From positions 1 through 64,000 of the forward strand of contig NZ_CAJEWD010000003.1 of NCBI RefSeq assembly GCF_903994045.1: DNA of 64,000 nucleotides. Reading direction: 5' to 3'. Both the position numbers and the translations under genes were made by a program. Origin of the DNA: Jeotgalicoccus meleagridis (GTDB lineage Bacteria > Bacillota > Bacilli > Staphylococcales > Salinicoccaceae). This document shows, piece by piece, positions 1 through 9,194 of the stretch (position 1 is the first letter of the stretch; every line of letters begins with the position of its first letter). The notes under the pieces are model-generated. The model was not told the origin of the DNA, made no database searches, and saw nothing but the letters and a program-made list of their open reading frames with translations.

Positions 1-57
<57 letters not shown>

Positions 58-360
58 TGGAAAACTTGTCTAAGCTCTCGTGTGATAATTCAATATCACG
101 TTTTGCGTTTGCCTTGTGCGCCTCAAGTAACTTCTTAAAGAAGTCTGTTTTTATCGGAATTAAACGTTGACATATTGTCATTCAGTTTTCAATGTTCTTT
201 TCTTAATGCTTAGTTATCTTAACATATCTAAAAATCTTTTGCAAGACTTTTATTAAATTAATGTTAAGTTTGTTATTTTTTGATTACGTCTTGTTTTGAC
301 GACTTTTATATCTTATCAAGTTATTTCTTAACCGTCAACACATTTTCTTATTTATTTATA
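58..360 (-). other. rRNA operon leader and upstream region, no protein gene
   Basis: This stretch carries the transcribed leader of the rRNA operon and, further upstream, an AT-rich region. The leader holds a short hairpin (CTTCTTTAAGAAG near 130-150) and a block around 160-205 of the type typical of staphylococcal pre-16S leaders. No convincing ORF is present. The promoter is listed separately. Confidence 0.7.
216..244 (-). promoter_or_regulatory. rRNA operon promoter
   Basis: On the minus strand a -35 box TTGCAA (239-244) is separated by exactly 17 bp from a -10 box TAAGAT (216-221), pointing at the 16S gene. The spacing and match are good for a sigma-A promoter. An additional promoter further upstream is possible but none is clear. 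Confidence 0.7.
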
Positions 361-403
361 AAAAATATATAGAAATGCCGCCAAAGCTTGATTTGGCGGC
401 ATT
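361..403 (-). terminator. Rho-independent terminator after kbaA
   Basis: A 12-bp perfect stem (374-385 with 392-403, GC-rich core GCCGCC/GGCGGC) is followed on the minus strand by a T-rich tail (361-373). It lies about 24 bases after the kbaA stop and separates that transcript from the rRNA promoter region. Confidence 0.85.
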
Positions 404-426
404 CCTCTTTGTAAATTTATTCAGCA

Positions 427-1200
427 TTACTTATCTTTCTTACTTTTTCTTGCCATTCTTGTTTGATTTTTATAACCCATTTTCTTATTCGTCTTCGTTT
501 GTTTCTTATTCTTTTCTTGTCTTAGAGCTTGTTCTTTTTCTAATTCAGCTCTCTTTTGTTCGTTATAATCCGCCTTTGTTGTCTTACCTCTTCTAATCTT
601 ATCTTGTTTAGAATCTTCTATATACTTAGGCATTCTGAGTAGTTGATAAGCATTCGTGATAATAACTGTAAATACTGAACGATATATCCATTCCGTATCT
701 TCTACTGATATAAAAGGAATCAGAGTTATAGAAGTCATAAAGATCATAAAGAATAAAGAAGGGATGAAGACGTTTGTCTCAGATACTTTATTCTTATAGA
801 AAGCAACGATAAATGCAGCGATGACTATAATGATTGGAATCCAGACATAAGACCATGTTGATTCGTGAGCAGTACCTACTTCTCTGAATCTTAAATAGAA
901 GAGATCAAATATCGCATATAATATTAGGAGTATTTGTATATATGGCCAAAACGATCTAAAGATCCCTAAACCTAATGGATTAATAAATAGATATATGTAG
1001 AAAACCACTTGGCTGACTGTGGCGATTAATAGCCCATATCCTATTAAGTAGATAAGACCAACAAAGAAGTCTCCAAACTCTCCTTGAAAAAGAAAGGTAG
1101 TTACTGAATCGTATTCAGTAACTAAACTAATCAAGGTTGTGATGGTAGCACCAATCAATAGTGTGACAAAGTAGAATTTAACTAAATACTTTGATGTCAT
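427..1200 (-). CDS. kbaA: KinB-signalling pathway activation protein homologue (KbaA-like)
   Basis: This is an integral membrane protein of 257 residues with about six hydrophobic segments in residues 8-190. A strongly basic, lysine-rich cytoplasmic tail follows (about 195-257). The family is known from Bacillus, where KbaA activates the sporulation kinase KinB. In non-sporulating staphylococci the same gene sits next to mrp, as here, but its role there is unknown. Its ATG overlaps the mrp stop by four bases, so translation is probably coupled. The call rests on overall resemblance plus the conserved mrp neighbour; no catalytic motif exists to confirm it. Confidence 0.75.
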   Translation of the reverse strand: MTSKYLVKFYFVTLLIGATITTLISLVTEYDSVTTFLFQGEFGDFFVGLIYLIGYGLLIATVSQVVFYIYLFINPLGLGIFRSFWPYIQILLILYAIFDLFYLRFREVGTAHESTWSYVWIPIIIVIAAFIVAFYKNKVSETNVFIPSLFFMIFMTSITLIPFISVEDTEWIYRSVFTVIITNAYQLLRMPKYIEDSKQDKIRRGKTTKADYNEQKRAELEKEQALRQEKNKKQTKTNKKMGYKNQTRMARKSKKDK

Positions 1201-2246
1201 TTAGCTGATTCCCCAATCACTTTATCTGCAATGGCTTCATATACCCGACTAATTTCATCATCCTTATAGACAGAAGGTGCAAAGTCTTTTTCATCCCAGT
1301 CTGGCTGACCTAATGGTAGTTGACCTAAAAGCTCAGTGTTTAATTCATCTGCTAGCTTTTGCCCACCACCTGAACCAAAGATGTATTCTTTTTTACGAGT
1401 CTCCTTACTTTCAAAGTAAGACATGTTTTCGATGACCCCAATAATTTCATGATCTGTATGTTGTGCCATAGCACCTGCACGAGCAGCTACAAATGCTGCT
1501 GTTGGATGTGGCGTCGTTACGATTATTTCTTTACTATGTGGTAACATTTGGTGAACATCTAATGCCACGTCACCTGTTCCTGGTGGTAGGTCTAATAGTA
1601 GATAGTCTAAGTCACCCCAGTTTACTTCTTCAAAAAAGCTGGTTAGCATTTGACCAAGCATCGGCCCTCTCCAAATAACTGGTGTGTTCTCTTCGACGAA
1701 GAAAGCCATTGAAATGACCTCTACTCCAAAGCGTTTGACGGGGATAATTCTCTCACCATCAAGTTCAGGTCTTTCAGTAATCCCCATCATGTCGGGGACA
1801 CTGAAACCATAAATGTCTGCATCGATCAGACCCACTTTTTTACCTTTTGCTGCTAGAGCAACAGCTAGATTGACAGCTACTGTTGATTTACCTACGCCAC
1901 CTTTACCAGATGCAATGGAGATAAACTCCGTCTGTCCTAAAGTAAAGCCAAGTTCCATTGCTGCTCCTCTAGTTGAACGGAATTTCTCGATTGTTTCATC
2001 TGGTAGTTCAGTAAATCTTAAGCCTACACTGTCAGCTCCCGCTTCTTTAAGAAGGTTTACAATCTTCATCTGAAGGTCTAATTGTTCTTGGCCTCCCTCA
2101 CGTCCAATTGCAATCTTCAAACTCACGTGGTTTTTTTCTTCTTTAATACTTAACTCGATAAGCCCCTCTGTTTCACTGATTGGCACATTTAAAATTGGAT
2201 CATTTAAGTCGCCAACAATCTCTCTTACCTGACTTTCAGTAACCAT
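1197..2246 (-). CDS. mrp: Mrp/ApbC/NBP35-family P-loop ATPase
   Basis: A 349-residue protein with an N-terminal MIP18/DUF59-type domain (about 1-90). A Mrp ATPase domain follows, with the deviant Walker A GKGGVGKST at 114-122 and a switch motif DLPPGTGD. Members act as Fe-S cluster carriers or assembly ATPases in the cytoplasm. The usual CxxC after ENMSYF is replaced by ESKETRKK, and the protein contains no cysteine at all. Cluster binding by the classical mode is therefore not possible. An AAGGAG ribosome site precedes the ATG. It is the first gene of a two-gene unit with kbaA. Confidence 0.9.
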   Translation of the reverse strand: MVTESQVREIVGDLNDPILNVPISETEGLIELSIKEEKNHVSLKIAIGREGGQEQLDLQMKIVNLLKEAGADSVGLRFTELPDETIEKFRSTRGAAMELGFTLGQTEFISIASGKGGVGKSTVAVNLAVALAAKGKKVGLIDADIYGFSVPDMMGITERPELDGERIIPVKRFGVEVISMAFFVEENTPVIWRGPMLGQMLTSFFEEVNWGDLDYLLLDLPPGTGDVALDVHQMLPHSKEIIVTTPHPTAAFVAARAGAMAQHTDHEIIGVIENMSYFESKETRKKEYIFGSGGGQKLADELNTELLGQLPLGQPDWDEKDFAPSVYKDDEISRVYEAIADKVIGESAK

Positions 2247-2334
2247 GTAAACGCTCCTTCTTCAACTTGTTTCAATTAGATTTATGATAACACAAGATAT
2301 CCCTGACTAATATCTTCTAATATTGAACAGATTC

Positions 2335-3885
2335 TTACATCTCAAATACTGTTTCTCCATCGATGATTGTTTTTAAAACCTTTGTCTCTTTTAACTCATT
2401 TGCCTCAACCTTCATCACATCACGATCTAAGACGATAAAGTCCGCAAAATATCCTTCTTTTATTTGTCCCTGTACATCTTCTCTATAAACAATTTTAGCT
2501 GCTTCGCTCGTATACATTTTAAAGGCTTCAAAACGTTCAACGACTTCATTCGGATTATAAACTGTGCCACCATCTTGACGTGTAATCAAAGCATGAATGC
2601 CTAAGAAAGGATTAACTTTCTCTATCGGTGCATCGGATGAGCCACCTAAAATGAGTCCTTTATCAAGTAAAGTTTTAAAAGGATATAAATACTTCGCACG
2701 ATTTGAACCGATGTATTCTTCTACCCACGGCATGTCTGAAGTTAAAAAGGTGGGTTGAACATCACAAACCACTGGCAGTTTCGACATGCGCTCAATTAAA
2801 TCCGGTCTAAGTAAGCTGATATGAATCAATCTGTCATGCTTACCTTTTGCCACTGGATATTTTTCAATCGCATCAAGTACCATTTCTATTGCCTGGTCAC
2901 CAATCATATGAACAGCAATCGCGTCATCATTACTTCTCGCATTTTTAACCATCGCCTCTAGCTTTTCTTTAGAGTGAATTTGGAGTCCGTGTTGATCCGT
3001 GTGTTCATAAGGCTCACTGACAAGTGCAGTTTTTGCCCCGAAAGCACCATCGGCAAAGATTTTCATAGCATCTCTCTCAACATAATTCGGCTTATATGTC
3101 TTGTTAGCTTTGACAACATCATCATAGACCTGTTCATGAGTTAGCAAGTTCACACGGAATTTAAGACCATCTTCCCCAAGTGTAGAAAGATAAGCATCTA
3201 ATGGTACGTTAAAATCACCATAGTATGCTAGATCTTCTGTATGCACATTTGCTATACCTAGTGACTGCATGTATTTAACAGCTCTTGTAATATCTTTAGA
3301 AATAGACTCAACTGTATCATCAACAGTGGCCGCTCTCATCATTTCAAACGCTTTGTCATATACCCAACCTGTTAACTTACCTTCTTCATCTCTTTCGAAG
3401 TAGCCACCTTCAGGATCTTTCACATCATCAGCAATTCCAGCTCTCTTAAAAGCTTCTGAATTCACTACTCCAGCGTGTGAACATATTCTAGTGATTAAAG
3501 TTGGTTTGGACGTCAGTTGATCTAGTTCATCAATCTTTATTTTATATTGATTATCAAAGTTGTTTTCATCGTAGCCTAAAATGTTATTCCACTGATGACC
3601 AGAATCAAAACTAGCTACTTTTTCTTTCATAAGGTCAATATCCGTAACATCATCTAAGGCTAGAGATGCTAGTTTTTTACCAATCATAATCAAATGTTGA
3701 TGGACATCAGTTAAAGCCGGCATCATGGTTTTTTCTTGTAAATCGATAAAGTGATCCGCTTGTTCCTTTAGTTCTTCATAACTTCCTGTTCTTTTTACTT
3801 TGTTATCTTCAACTAAGACTGCTTCCTGTGTTTCGTTTTCACCAGTCATAGTATAGATTGTTCCATTAAAATATAAATCAGCCAT
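2335..3885 (-). CDS. Amidohydrolase family protein (YtcJ-like, amidohydrolase_3)
   Basis: A metal-dependent hydrolase of about 516 residues. The N-terminal composite domain is followed by a TIM-barrel domain containing DVHQHL, HMIGDQAI and GGSSDAPIEKVNPF, the last two typical of YtcJ-type amidohydrolases. A C-terminal strand domain ends in IIDGETVFEM. Substrate is unknown; relatives act on N-acyl or imide bonds. The start chosen is the ATG at 3885, preceded by GAGGATGG. An upstream in-frame ATG at 3915 lies against the terminator tail of proC and lacks a ribosome site. The gene follows proC after a terminator, so it may need its own promoter. Confidence 0.85.
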   Translation of the reverse strand: MADLYFNGTIYTMTGENETQEAVLVEDNKVKRTGSYEELKEQADHFIDLQEKTMMPALTDVHQHLIMIGKKLASLALDDVTDIDLMKEKVASFDSGHQWNNILGYDENNFDNQYKIKIDELDQLTSKPTLITRICSHAGVVNSEAFKRAGIADDVKDPEGGYFERDEEGKLTGWVYDKAFEMMRAATVDDTVESISKDITRAVKYMQSLGIANVHTEDLAYYGDFNVPLDAYLSTLGEDGLKFRVNLLTHEQVYDDVVKANKTYKPNYVERDAMKIFADGAFGAKTALVSEPYEHTDQHGLQIHSKEKLEAMVKNARSNDDAIAVHMIGDQAIEMVLDAIEKYPVAKGKHDRLIHISLLRPDLIERMSKLPVVCDVQPTFLTSDMPWVEEYIGSNRAKYLYPFKTLLDKGLILGGSSDAPIEKVNPFLGIHALITRQDGGTVYNPNEVVERFEAFKMYTSEAAKIVYREDVQGQIKEGYFADFIVLDRDVMKVEANELKETKVLKTIIDGETVFEM

Positions 3886-3900
3886 CGTATCCATCCTCAT

Positions 3901-3937
3901 AAAAAATACTTTCATATATAATTATATATGAAAGTAT
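3901..3937 (-). terminator. Rho-independent terminator after proC (perfect 32-bp palindrome)
   Basis: Positions 3906-3937 form a perfect 32-bp AT-rich palindrome. On the minus strand it is followed at once by TTTTTT (3901-3906, sharing one base with the stem). It ends proC. The T-run lies only about 15 bases before the start codon of the next gene. Confidence 0.75.
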
Positions 3938-3949
3938 TGATCGTTTCAT

Positions 3950-4750
3950 TTATTGTTCACTTAGTTTTTTGCTGCGATCTCTAGCAGAACCTAAAGTTTT
4001 AAAGATCATTTCTTGCAACTTAAATTCAGACAGAGTATCTAGACCCGCTTCTGTAGTGCCTGCCTTAGATGTAATATCTTTTCTCAACTGCTCAAAAGAT
4101 TCATCTCTTTCAAGTAAAGTTTTCCCTGTTCCAATGACTAACTCACGTGTTAGCGCTTGTGCATCTTCCTCTGAAAAACCGAGCTCAATTAAACTATTAG
4201 CATACTGTTCATAAATGTAGTATAAAAATGCTGGTCCTGAGCCAGTAGCAGCAGTAATGTTATCCATACCATCTTCTTCAACGACAACATTTTTACCAAA
4301 GCTTGCCATTAAGTGAATAAGTTCATCTTTATCTTCAAAGTTATCCGAAAAAGCGATACCGTTCACTGAATGTTGAACCATGGCATTGGTATTTGGCATA
4401 ATGCGGGCGACTGGATTAGCCGTTCCAAATACTTCGAGTACAGTATCAATGCGAATGCCTGCCATAATCGAAATGAGCTTAGTTTTCTTACTTAAGTGGG
4501 CTTTAATTCTCTCGGCCACATCAGTAAAGTTTTGGGGTTTAGAAGCAAGCACTATATAATCTGCATCTTCACAGAGTTCTTTATCGTTATAAGACACGTT
4601 TAAGCCAAGAGACTCTTTAAAAGCCATAGCTGCTACCCTGTTAGATTTACTAGTAATATAAATGTTTTTAGCATCGACAATACCTTTATGGATCATCCCC
4701 GTAAAGATTGCGCTAGCCATATTACCAGCACCGTAAAATACAATTTTCAT
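3950..4750 (-). CDS. proC: Pyrroline-5-carboxylate reductase
   Basis: Catalyses the last step of proline synthesis, NAD(P)H-dependent reduction of 1-pyrroline-5-carboxylate. The 266-residue length fits the family. The N-terminus has the Rossmann motif GAGNMASAIF (about 7-16). The central part reads MPNTNAMV, and the dimerisation domain has GSGPAFLYYI and SKAGTTEAGLDTL, matching the P5CR signature. An AGAGGATGG ribosome site lies upstream of the ATG. The gene appears monocistronic, between a terminator and the hemolysin-III-type gene. Proline synthesis matters for osmotic tolerance in this group (inference). Confidence 0.95.
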   Translation of the reverse strand: MKIVFYGAGNMASAIFTGMIHKGIVDAKNIYITSKSNRVAAMAFKESLGLNVSYNDKELCEDADYIVLASKPQNFTDVAERIKAHLSKKTKLISIMAGIRIDTVLEVFGTANPVARIMPNTNAMVQHSVNGIAFSDNFEDKDELIHLMASFGKNVVVEEDGMDNITAATGSGPAFLYYIYEQYANSLIELGFSEEDAQALTRELVIGTGKTLLERDESFEQLRKDITSKAGTTEAGLDTLSEFKLQEMIFKTLGSARDRSKKLSEQ

Positions 4751-4789
4751 AAGACCATCCTCTTTTAATTATTCTTCTGTATCTATTCA

Positions 4790-5500
4790 TTAAATGTAGA
4801 AAACTATCGCTAGATAATGGCAAATCGCTGCAGCAATAATAAAGAAATGCCAGATGACATGGAAATACTTACGTGTTTTTTGTGCGTAGAACCAAGCACC
4901 GATAGTGTAAAAAATGCCACCGAGAAGAATAAGTGCGATAAACACCCAAGAAGTATTAGTAATGACTGCTGGTATAAATGCGACTGCTGACCAACCCATG
5001 ACTAAATAAATGGTCAAACTGACCTTCTCATTCACAACTGGTGCTAAGACTTTATACAAGATACCTAAAATTGTCGCCAGCCACTGAACCACCAAGATGA
5101 TGATACCAAATTTACCACCGACAACGGATATCGCAATTGGTGTATAAGTTCCTGCAATTGCGATATAGATAAAGCTATGATCCAACAATCTCATCACATA
5201 CTTATGGCTCGTATTATGAGCCATTGAATGATAGAGAGTGGAAGTCAAGAACATTAGTAACATGCTGATGACAAATATTGAACCTCCAACGGCATGATCA
5301 ACTCCACCATTCACGTACATGAACACAGCAGTAAATGGTAGTAAGAAGATAAAGATAATCGCCGCAACACCATGGCTGACCGCATTAGCAACTTCTTCGC
5401 CAAAACTTAAGGGCACAACATTTTTTAAGGTTCTCTCAATTCTCGATGAAACCTTTTCTCCTTCATAGTTATCATTCATGTGTCTTGACTCTTCAGTCAT
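4790..5500 (-). CDS. Hemolysin III family membrane protein
   Basis: A 236-residue protein of the hemolysin-III/PAQR-like family with seven predicted membrane segments after a hydrophilic N-terminus of about 40 residues. Family motifs are SHGVAA, STLYHS, LDHSFIYIAIAGTYTP and the C-terminal WHFF..ICHY, which carry the conserved Ser, His and Asp that may bind metal. True haemolytic activity is unproven for most members. The ATG shares one base with the TAA stop of the upstream UDP-sugar pyrophosphorylase gene, so the two are translationally coupled. It is the last gene of the four-gene operon starting at 8300. Confidence 0.85.
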   Translation of the reverse strand: MTEESRHMNDNYEGEKVSSRIERTLKNVVPLSFGEEVANAVSHGVAAIIFIFLLPFTAVFMYVNGGVDHAVGGSIFVISMLLMFLTSTLYHSMAHNTSHKYVMRLLDHSFIYIAIAGTYTPIAISVVGGKFGIIILVVQWLATILGILYKVLAPVVNEKVSLTIYLVMGWSAVAFIPAVITNTSWVFIALILLGGIFYTIGAWFYAQKTRKYFHVIWHFFIIAAAICHYLAIVFYI

Positions 5501-6648
5501 TAAATCAATCCTTCTTCCTCTAAATCCTTAAAGGCTGTTTCGATGCTGTCATTGCCCACTTTGTTTTTTAGTGGTGAAAATTCACCTTTTCTATCTACTT
5601 GTAAGGTATTATGTTTACCTGCATATTTAAAAGCATCGAAATAGAATTTCTCAAACTTCAAGACTTCCTCTTTAGTCACTTCAAGACTAGGCCCTAAATG
5701 TTCAAGTTTTTTCAAAGCTAAATGGTATGGCATCGCCCCATCTGCTGCCTCATGTAGAAAATTCATACTATAAACGTGAATCCCGATATTACCGTTGGTG
5801 AACTGATATTCACTACCTTCAGGTAATTCAGTGTATTCAACAACACCTTTAAAGCCGTCGATTACTGCAAGACGTCCAACAGATTCGCCTTCTTTAGGCG
5901 TAATGGATTTAGATGTCACATCATTGCCATCTTCTAAGTGCAAGCCAACTAAAGCTTGATCTAGCACTTTAACTACAACATTATCAACGTTGTTCATAAA
6001 GACTGTTGTGACACCGCGAGCTTCCATGTCTTCCAACATACCGCTATTTTTTAGAGAAGCAAAAATTCCACCATTACCATTCGGCGTTAGCATGATATCT
6101 TTATCAGGTGTTAAGAGGAGTTCTCCATCTTTTGAAAGTGGCGGGAAATGCTCCTGTTTAAAGAAATGAATGTTTTCTTCAGGCACTTCAAAATAAGTAT
6201 GTTCTTTAAAGAATGAAACAGTCTCCTCATGGTTAATGTCACTCGTCATAATGTACCAATGCACTGGTAGTGAGCCATCAACTTTTTTATATTGAAGTAA
6301 TTGTCTCGCTTGTAATTCAAATAGAGACACACCTTCAAAAGAAAAAGTACCTTTTGGCCCAGTGTGTTCTAAACGGGTTCCTTGGCCACCAGCAAGTAGT
6401 ACAACAGCAACCTCACCATCATTGATTGCTTTTTTTGCTTTTTCAGTCACTACGTCAAGATTTAAATCTTCTTTTAAGACGTAAGGCACTTCTTCAATCT
6501 TTGTTAAGTCAACTTCATTGCCAGTAAGATAAACATCTTGATATACATGTTTAATGAGATTTAGATCAAGCTCATCAAATTGTTTTTTCACCTTATTTTG
6601 GAAGCTTTCTTCTAGTAATTTATATTGTGGAATTAATTCTTCAATCAT
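5500..6648 (-). CDS. UDPGP-type uridylyltransferase (UDP-sugar pyrophosphorylase)
   Basis: About 382 residues. It contains the nucleotidyltransferase loop LLAGGQGTRLEHTGPKGTF (around 90-110), diagnostic for eukaryotic-type UDP-N-acetylhexosamine/UDP-glucose pyrophosphorylases. A homologue of about this size is present in staphylococci as a probable uridylyltransferase. It should join UTP and a sugar-1-phosphate to give UDP-sugar; whether GlcNAc or glucose is preferred cannot be told. The start chosen is the ATG at 6648, preceded by GGTGAGGAG; a GTG at 6663 would lie inside that ribosome site. It follows pdp immediately. Confidence 0.85.
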   Translation of the reverse strand: MIEELIPQYKLLEESFQNKVKKQFDELDLNLIKHVYQDVYLTGNEVDLTKIEEVPYVLKEDLNLDVVTEKAKKAINDGEVAVVLLAGGQGTRLEHTGPKGTFSFEGVSLFELQARQLLQYKKVDGSLPVHWYIMTSDINHEETVSFFKEHTYFEVPEENIHFFKQEHFPPLSKDGELLLTPDKDIMLTPNGNGGIFASLKNSGMLEDMEARGVTTVFMNNVDNVVVKVLDQALVGLHLEDGNDVTSKSITPKEGESVGRLAVIDGFKGVVEYTELPEGSEYQFTNGNIGIHVYSMNFLHEAADGAMPYHLALKKLEHLGPSLEVTKEEVLKFEKFYFDAFKYAGKHNTLQVDRKGEFSPLKNKVGNDSIETAFKDLEEEGLI

Positions 6649-6663
6649 ATTTTGTCTCCTCAC

Positions 6664-7965
6664 CTAAGCAGTAATTATGCGTTTGATTAGTTTAGTTTGT
6701 TTTTGATCTTGTCCGTAGTGGTAGCTATTTTGTACTTTTTTCACAACATCCTCAACTGCTTCAGTATTCGCTTCTAAAGTCGCAAGTACATCGCCTTCTT
6801 TAACTGCATCTCCAACTTTCTTATGGAGAATAATACCTACAGCAAGATCAATCTCATCTTCTTTAGTCTGGCGTCCTGCACCAAGAATAGACGCTGCAAC
6901 ACCGACTTGTTCTGCATCAATGCTATCTACATAACCACTGGCTGTCGCTAAAACATCAATATTATATTTTGCAGTAGGAAGTTTTTCAGGTTGATCAACG
7001 AGACTGCCATTGCCACCTTGATTATTAACAAACGCTTTGAATTTTTCTAAGGCTGAACCATCTGCAATGACTTTTTCTAAAAGTTCACGTGCTTCTTCTG
7101 TAGTCTGAACTTTACCGCTCGCGACTGCCATTTGACTTGCTAAAGTTAGAGATAACTCTTTTAAGTCCTCTGGTCCTTCGCCTTTTAGCGTGTCTATCGC
7201 TTCACGAACTTCATTAGCATTCCCGATTGCATAACCTAGTGGTTCTTCCATACTAGAAATAATTGCCATGGTACGACGACCTACATTATTCCCAATTTCC
7301 ACCATCGCTTTTGCAAGTTGAACTGCATCTTCTTCAGTCTTCATAAATGCACCATCACCGACTTTTACATCTAAGACGATAGCATCAGCACCTGCTGCAA
7401 TTTTTTTAGACATAATCGAACTTGCAATAAGTGGAATAGAGTTTACAGTTGCTGTAACGTCACGTAGTGCGTAAATTAATTTATCGGCAGGTGTTAGATT
7501 TCCTGATTGACCAATAACTGCTAGCTTATCTTTATTAACGAGATTTACAAAATCTTCTTGGCTAAGTTCCACGTGGAAACCATCCAGTGCTTCTAACTTA
7601 TCAATGGTTCCACCTGTGTGGCCAAGCCCACGTCCACTCATTTTAGCTACTGGAATATCTAAGGCTGCTACAAGTGGCGCCAATACTAGAGTCGTCGTGT
7701 CACCAACTCCGCCTGTGGAATGTTTATCAACTTTAACGCCCTCAATAGCTGATAAATCGATTTGATCTCCTGAATTTACCATTGCCATAGTTAAGTTTGC
7801 CGACTCTTGTGCAGTCATATCATTAAAGAAAATTGCCATTAATAAAGCTGAAGCTTGATAGTCAGGAATTTCTCCCTTGGTATAGCCATTGATAAAAAAC
7901 TCAATTTCTTCTTTAGTTAGTTCTTTGCCGTCGCGTTTGTTAGCGATAATATCTACCATTCTCAT
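6664..7965 (-). CDS. pdp: Pyrimidine-nucleoside phosphorylase
   Basis: Splits uridine, thymidine or deoxyuridine with phosphate to base and (deoxy)ribose-1-phosphate, for pyrimidine salvage. The 433-residue length is typical. Signature features are [13 protein letters not shown] (phosphate and nucleoside binding), [17 protein letters not shown], and the C-terminal swivel domain. The ATG at 7965 has an AAAGGAG site eight bases away; the ORF could extend upstream to 8001 but would overlap the previous gene and lacks a ribosome site. It is the second gene of the operon and could supply sugar phosphates, though a link to the next gene's reaction is speculative. Confidence 0.93.
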   Translation of the reverse strand: MRMVDIIANKRDGKELTKEEIEFFINGYTKGEIPDYQASALLMAIFFNDMTAQESANLTMAMVNSGDQIDLSAIEGVKVDKHSTGGVGDTTTLVLAPLVAALDIPVAKMSGRGLGHTGGTIDKLEALDGFHVELSQEDFVNLVNKDKLAVIGQSGNLTPADKLIYALRDVTATVNSIPLIASSIMSKKIAAGADAIVLDVKVGDGAFMKTEEDAVQLAKAMVEIGNNVGRRTMAIISSMEEPLGYAIGNANEVREAIDTLKGEGPEDLKELSLTLASQMAVASGKVQTTEEARELLEKVIADGSALEKFKAFVNNQGGNGSLVDQPEKLPTAKYNIDVLATASGYVDSIDAEQVGVAASILGAGRQTKEDEIDLAVGIILHKKVGDAVKEGDVLATLEANTEAVEDVVKKVQNSYHYGQDQKQTKLIKRIITA

Positions 7966-7979
7966 ATTGCTTACTCCTT

Positions 7980-8300
7980 TTATTTCGAGGTTTTTGTCCA
8001 TTCTTTTCTGTTTCTATACTTCTTAGTATGTGCATAAATATTTTCTGCCGCATAATCCTCATTCGTATAGACAGTAATGTCAAAGTAGCTACCATACTCA
8101 CTATGTGGTTCATTTGTGTAAGTATCTTTTAAATGTTCAAAGAGATTTTTCATTGCTGTGTGATCTAAGCTTGGATATTCACGTAAGATCTTTTTTGTTA
8201 GCGCACCATTATTATCCATCACTTCTTGTACTACAATAACAAATGATTCGTTTTCTTTAAGCACATCATCAAATATATTCGTTTGACCACGTTCTGTCAT
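7980..8300 (-). CDS. Conserved hypothetical protein, 106 residues, first gene of the pdp operon
   Basis: I do not recognise this family. The protein is small, soluble and charged, with no membrane segment or cysteine. It carries several aromatic and acidic residues in the second half (for example [16 protein letters not shown]). A strong ribosome site (GAGGAGGGG) precedes its ATG, and it ends 14 bases before the pdp start, so it is almost certainly co-transcribed. A -10 box TATAAT lies at 8355-8360 on the minus strand, about 55 bases upstream. A role connected with nucleoside use is only an inference from position. Confidence 0.65.
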   Translation of the reverse strand: MTERGQTNIFDDVLKENESFVIVVQEVMDNNGALTKKILREYPSLDHTAMKNLFEHLKDTYTNEPHSEYGSYFDITVYTNEDYAAENIYAHTKKYRNRKEWTKTSK

Positions 8301-8354
8301 GTATTTCCCCTCCTCAGTTATTAGGCATATCGATTTAATTATTTTATCACTTTC

Positions 8355-8360
8355 ATTATA
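8355..8360 (-). promoter_or_regulatory. -10 box of the pdp operon
   Basis: A perfect TATAAT on the minus strand, 55 bases before the first gene of the operon. The matching -35 region at 17-18 bp spacing (TATGAA or ATGAAA) is weak, so this promoter may need an activator. Confidence 0.45.
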
Positions 8361-8411
8361 CTTAAAAATGATAGTATTTCATAATATCAATTGAAATCAG
8401 GAGGAGAGAAT

Positions 8412-9122
8412 ATGCAGGATTTATCTGGAAAAACTGCACTCATTACTGGTGGTTCTAAGGGGATCGGCCTTAAAACCGCAGAAGCCTTAGCTCGTGAAGG
8501 TGTCAATGTCGCAATTACAGCAAGAAATGAAGATACTTTAAAAGAGGCTTTACAAACATTAAATCAATACAAGGTATCTACCATTGCTGTACGCGGAGAT
8601 GTTTCAAATAAAATAGAAGCTGACGAAATTGTATCTTCTGTTATTGAGGAATTTGGTAAAATTGATATTTTAATCAACAATGCTGGTATTATGGGTGGCG
8701 GCTCATTTTTTGATGATAATGAAGACATGTTTAGACAAATGATCGATGTCAACGTATTTGGAATGTATTATGTGATGAAAGCGGCTCTTCCTCACATGCA
8801 AGACAAACAAAGTGGAGATGTCGTCAATATTGCTTCAGTCTCTGGCCTGCGCGCCTCTGCCACTAGTGCTCTATACTCTGCTTCAAAGCATGCAGTAATT
8901 GGCTTAACTGAAGGCGTCATGAGAGAAGTGAGAAAAGATAATATAAGAGTTTCTTACCTCACACCATCAGCAGTACTAACTAGAGAGCCGAGTCTTGATC
9001 CAGAAACGATGACACACCCAGAAGATATTGCAGATATTATCGTAAATAACTTAAAAATCCATCCAAGAACCTTTGTTAAAAATAGTGAAATGTGGGCAAC
9101 TAACCCAAGAGAAATAGATTAA
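8412..9122 (+). CDS. Short-chain dehydrogenase/reductase (SDR)
   Basis: A classical SDR of 236 residues with the NAD(P) loop TGGSKGIG (about 13-20), NNAG (about 87-90), a catalytic Ser in the IASVSG strand and the active-site YSASK. Substrate is unknown; close families include FabG-like and sepiapterin-reductase-like enzymes. The ATG at 8412 follows AGGAGGAGAGA. The gene is divergent from the pdp operon and ends in a strong terminator, so it is probably monocistronic. The protein is a clear paralogue of the SDR at 28225-28941, which shares the NVFGMYY/NVKGVYY and [22 protein letters not shown]-type segments. Confidence 0.85.
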   Translation: MQDLSGKTALITGGSKGIGLKTAEALAREGVNVAITARNEDTLKEALQTLNQYKVSTIAVRGDVSNKIEADEIVSSVIEEFGKIDILINNAGIMGGGSFFDDNEDMFRQMIDVNVFGMYYVMKAALPHMQDKQSGDVVNIASVSGLRASATSALYSASKHAVIGLTEGVMREVRKDNIRVSYLTPSAVLTREPSLDPETMTHPEDIADIIVNNLKIHPRTFVKNSEMWATNPREID

Positions 9123-9132
9123 TACTATAAAT

Positions 9133-9175
9133 AAAAAACCTGGCAATCTGAACTTTGAGATTGTCAGGTTTTTTT
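9133..9175 (+). terminator. Rho-independent terminator after the SDR gene
   Basis: Inverted repeat of about 16 bp (AAAAACCTGGCAATCT with AGATTGTCAGGTTTTT, one G-T pair) followed by a T run. It separates the SDR gene from the manganese operon. Confidence 0.85.
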
Positions 9176-9194
9176 GTCTCACGGTTTATTCGGT

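Noticed and set aside
375-596. A 73-codon + strand ORF rich in Phe, Leu and Ser
   Set aside because: It is the complement of the basic kbaA tail and the preceding terminator, has no ribosome site and no protein-like pattern.
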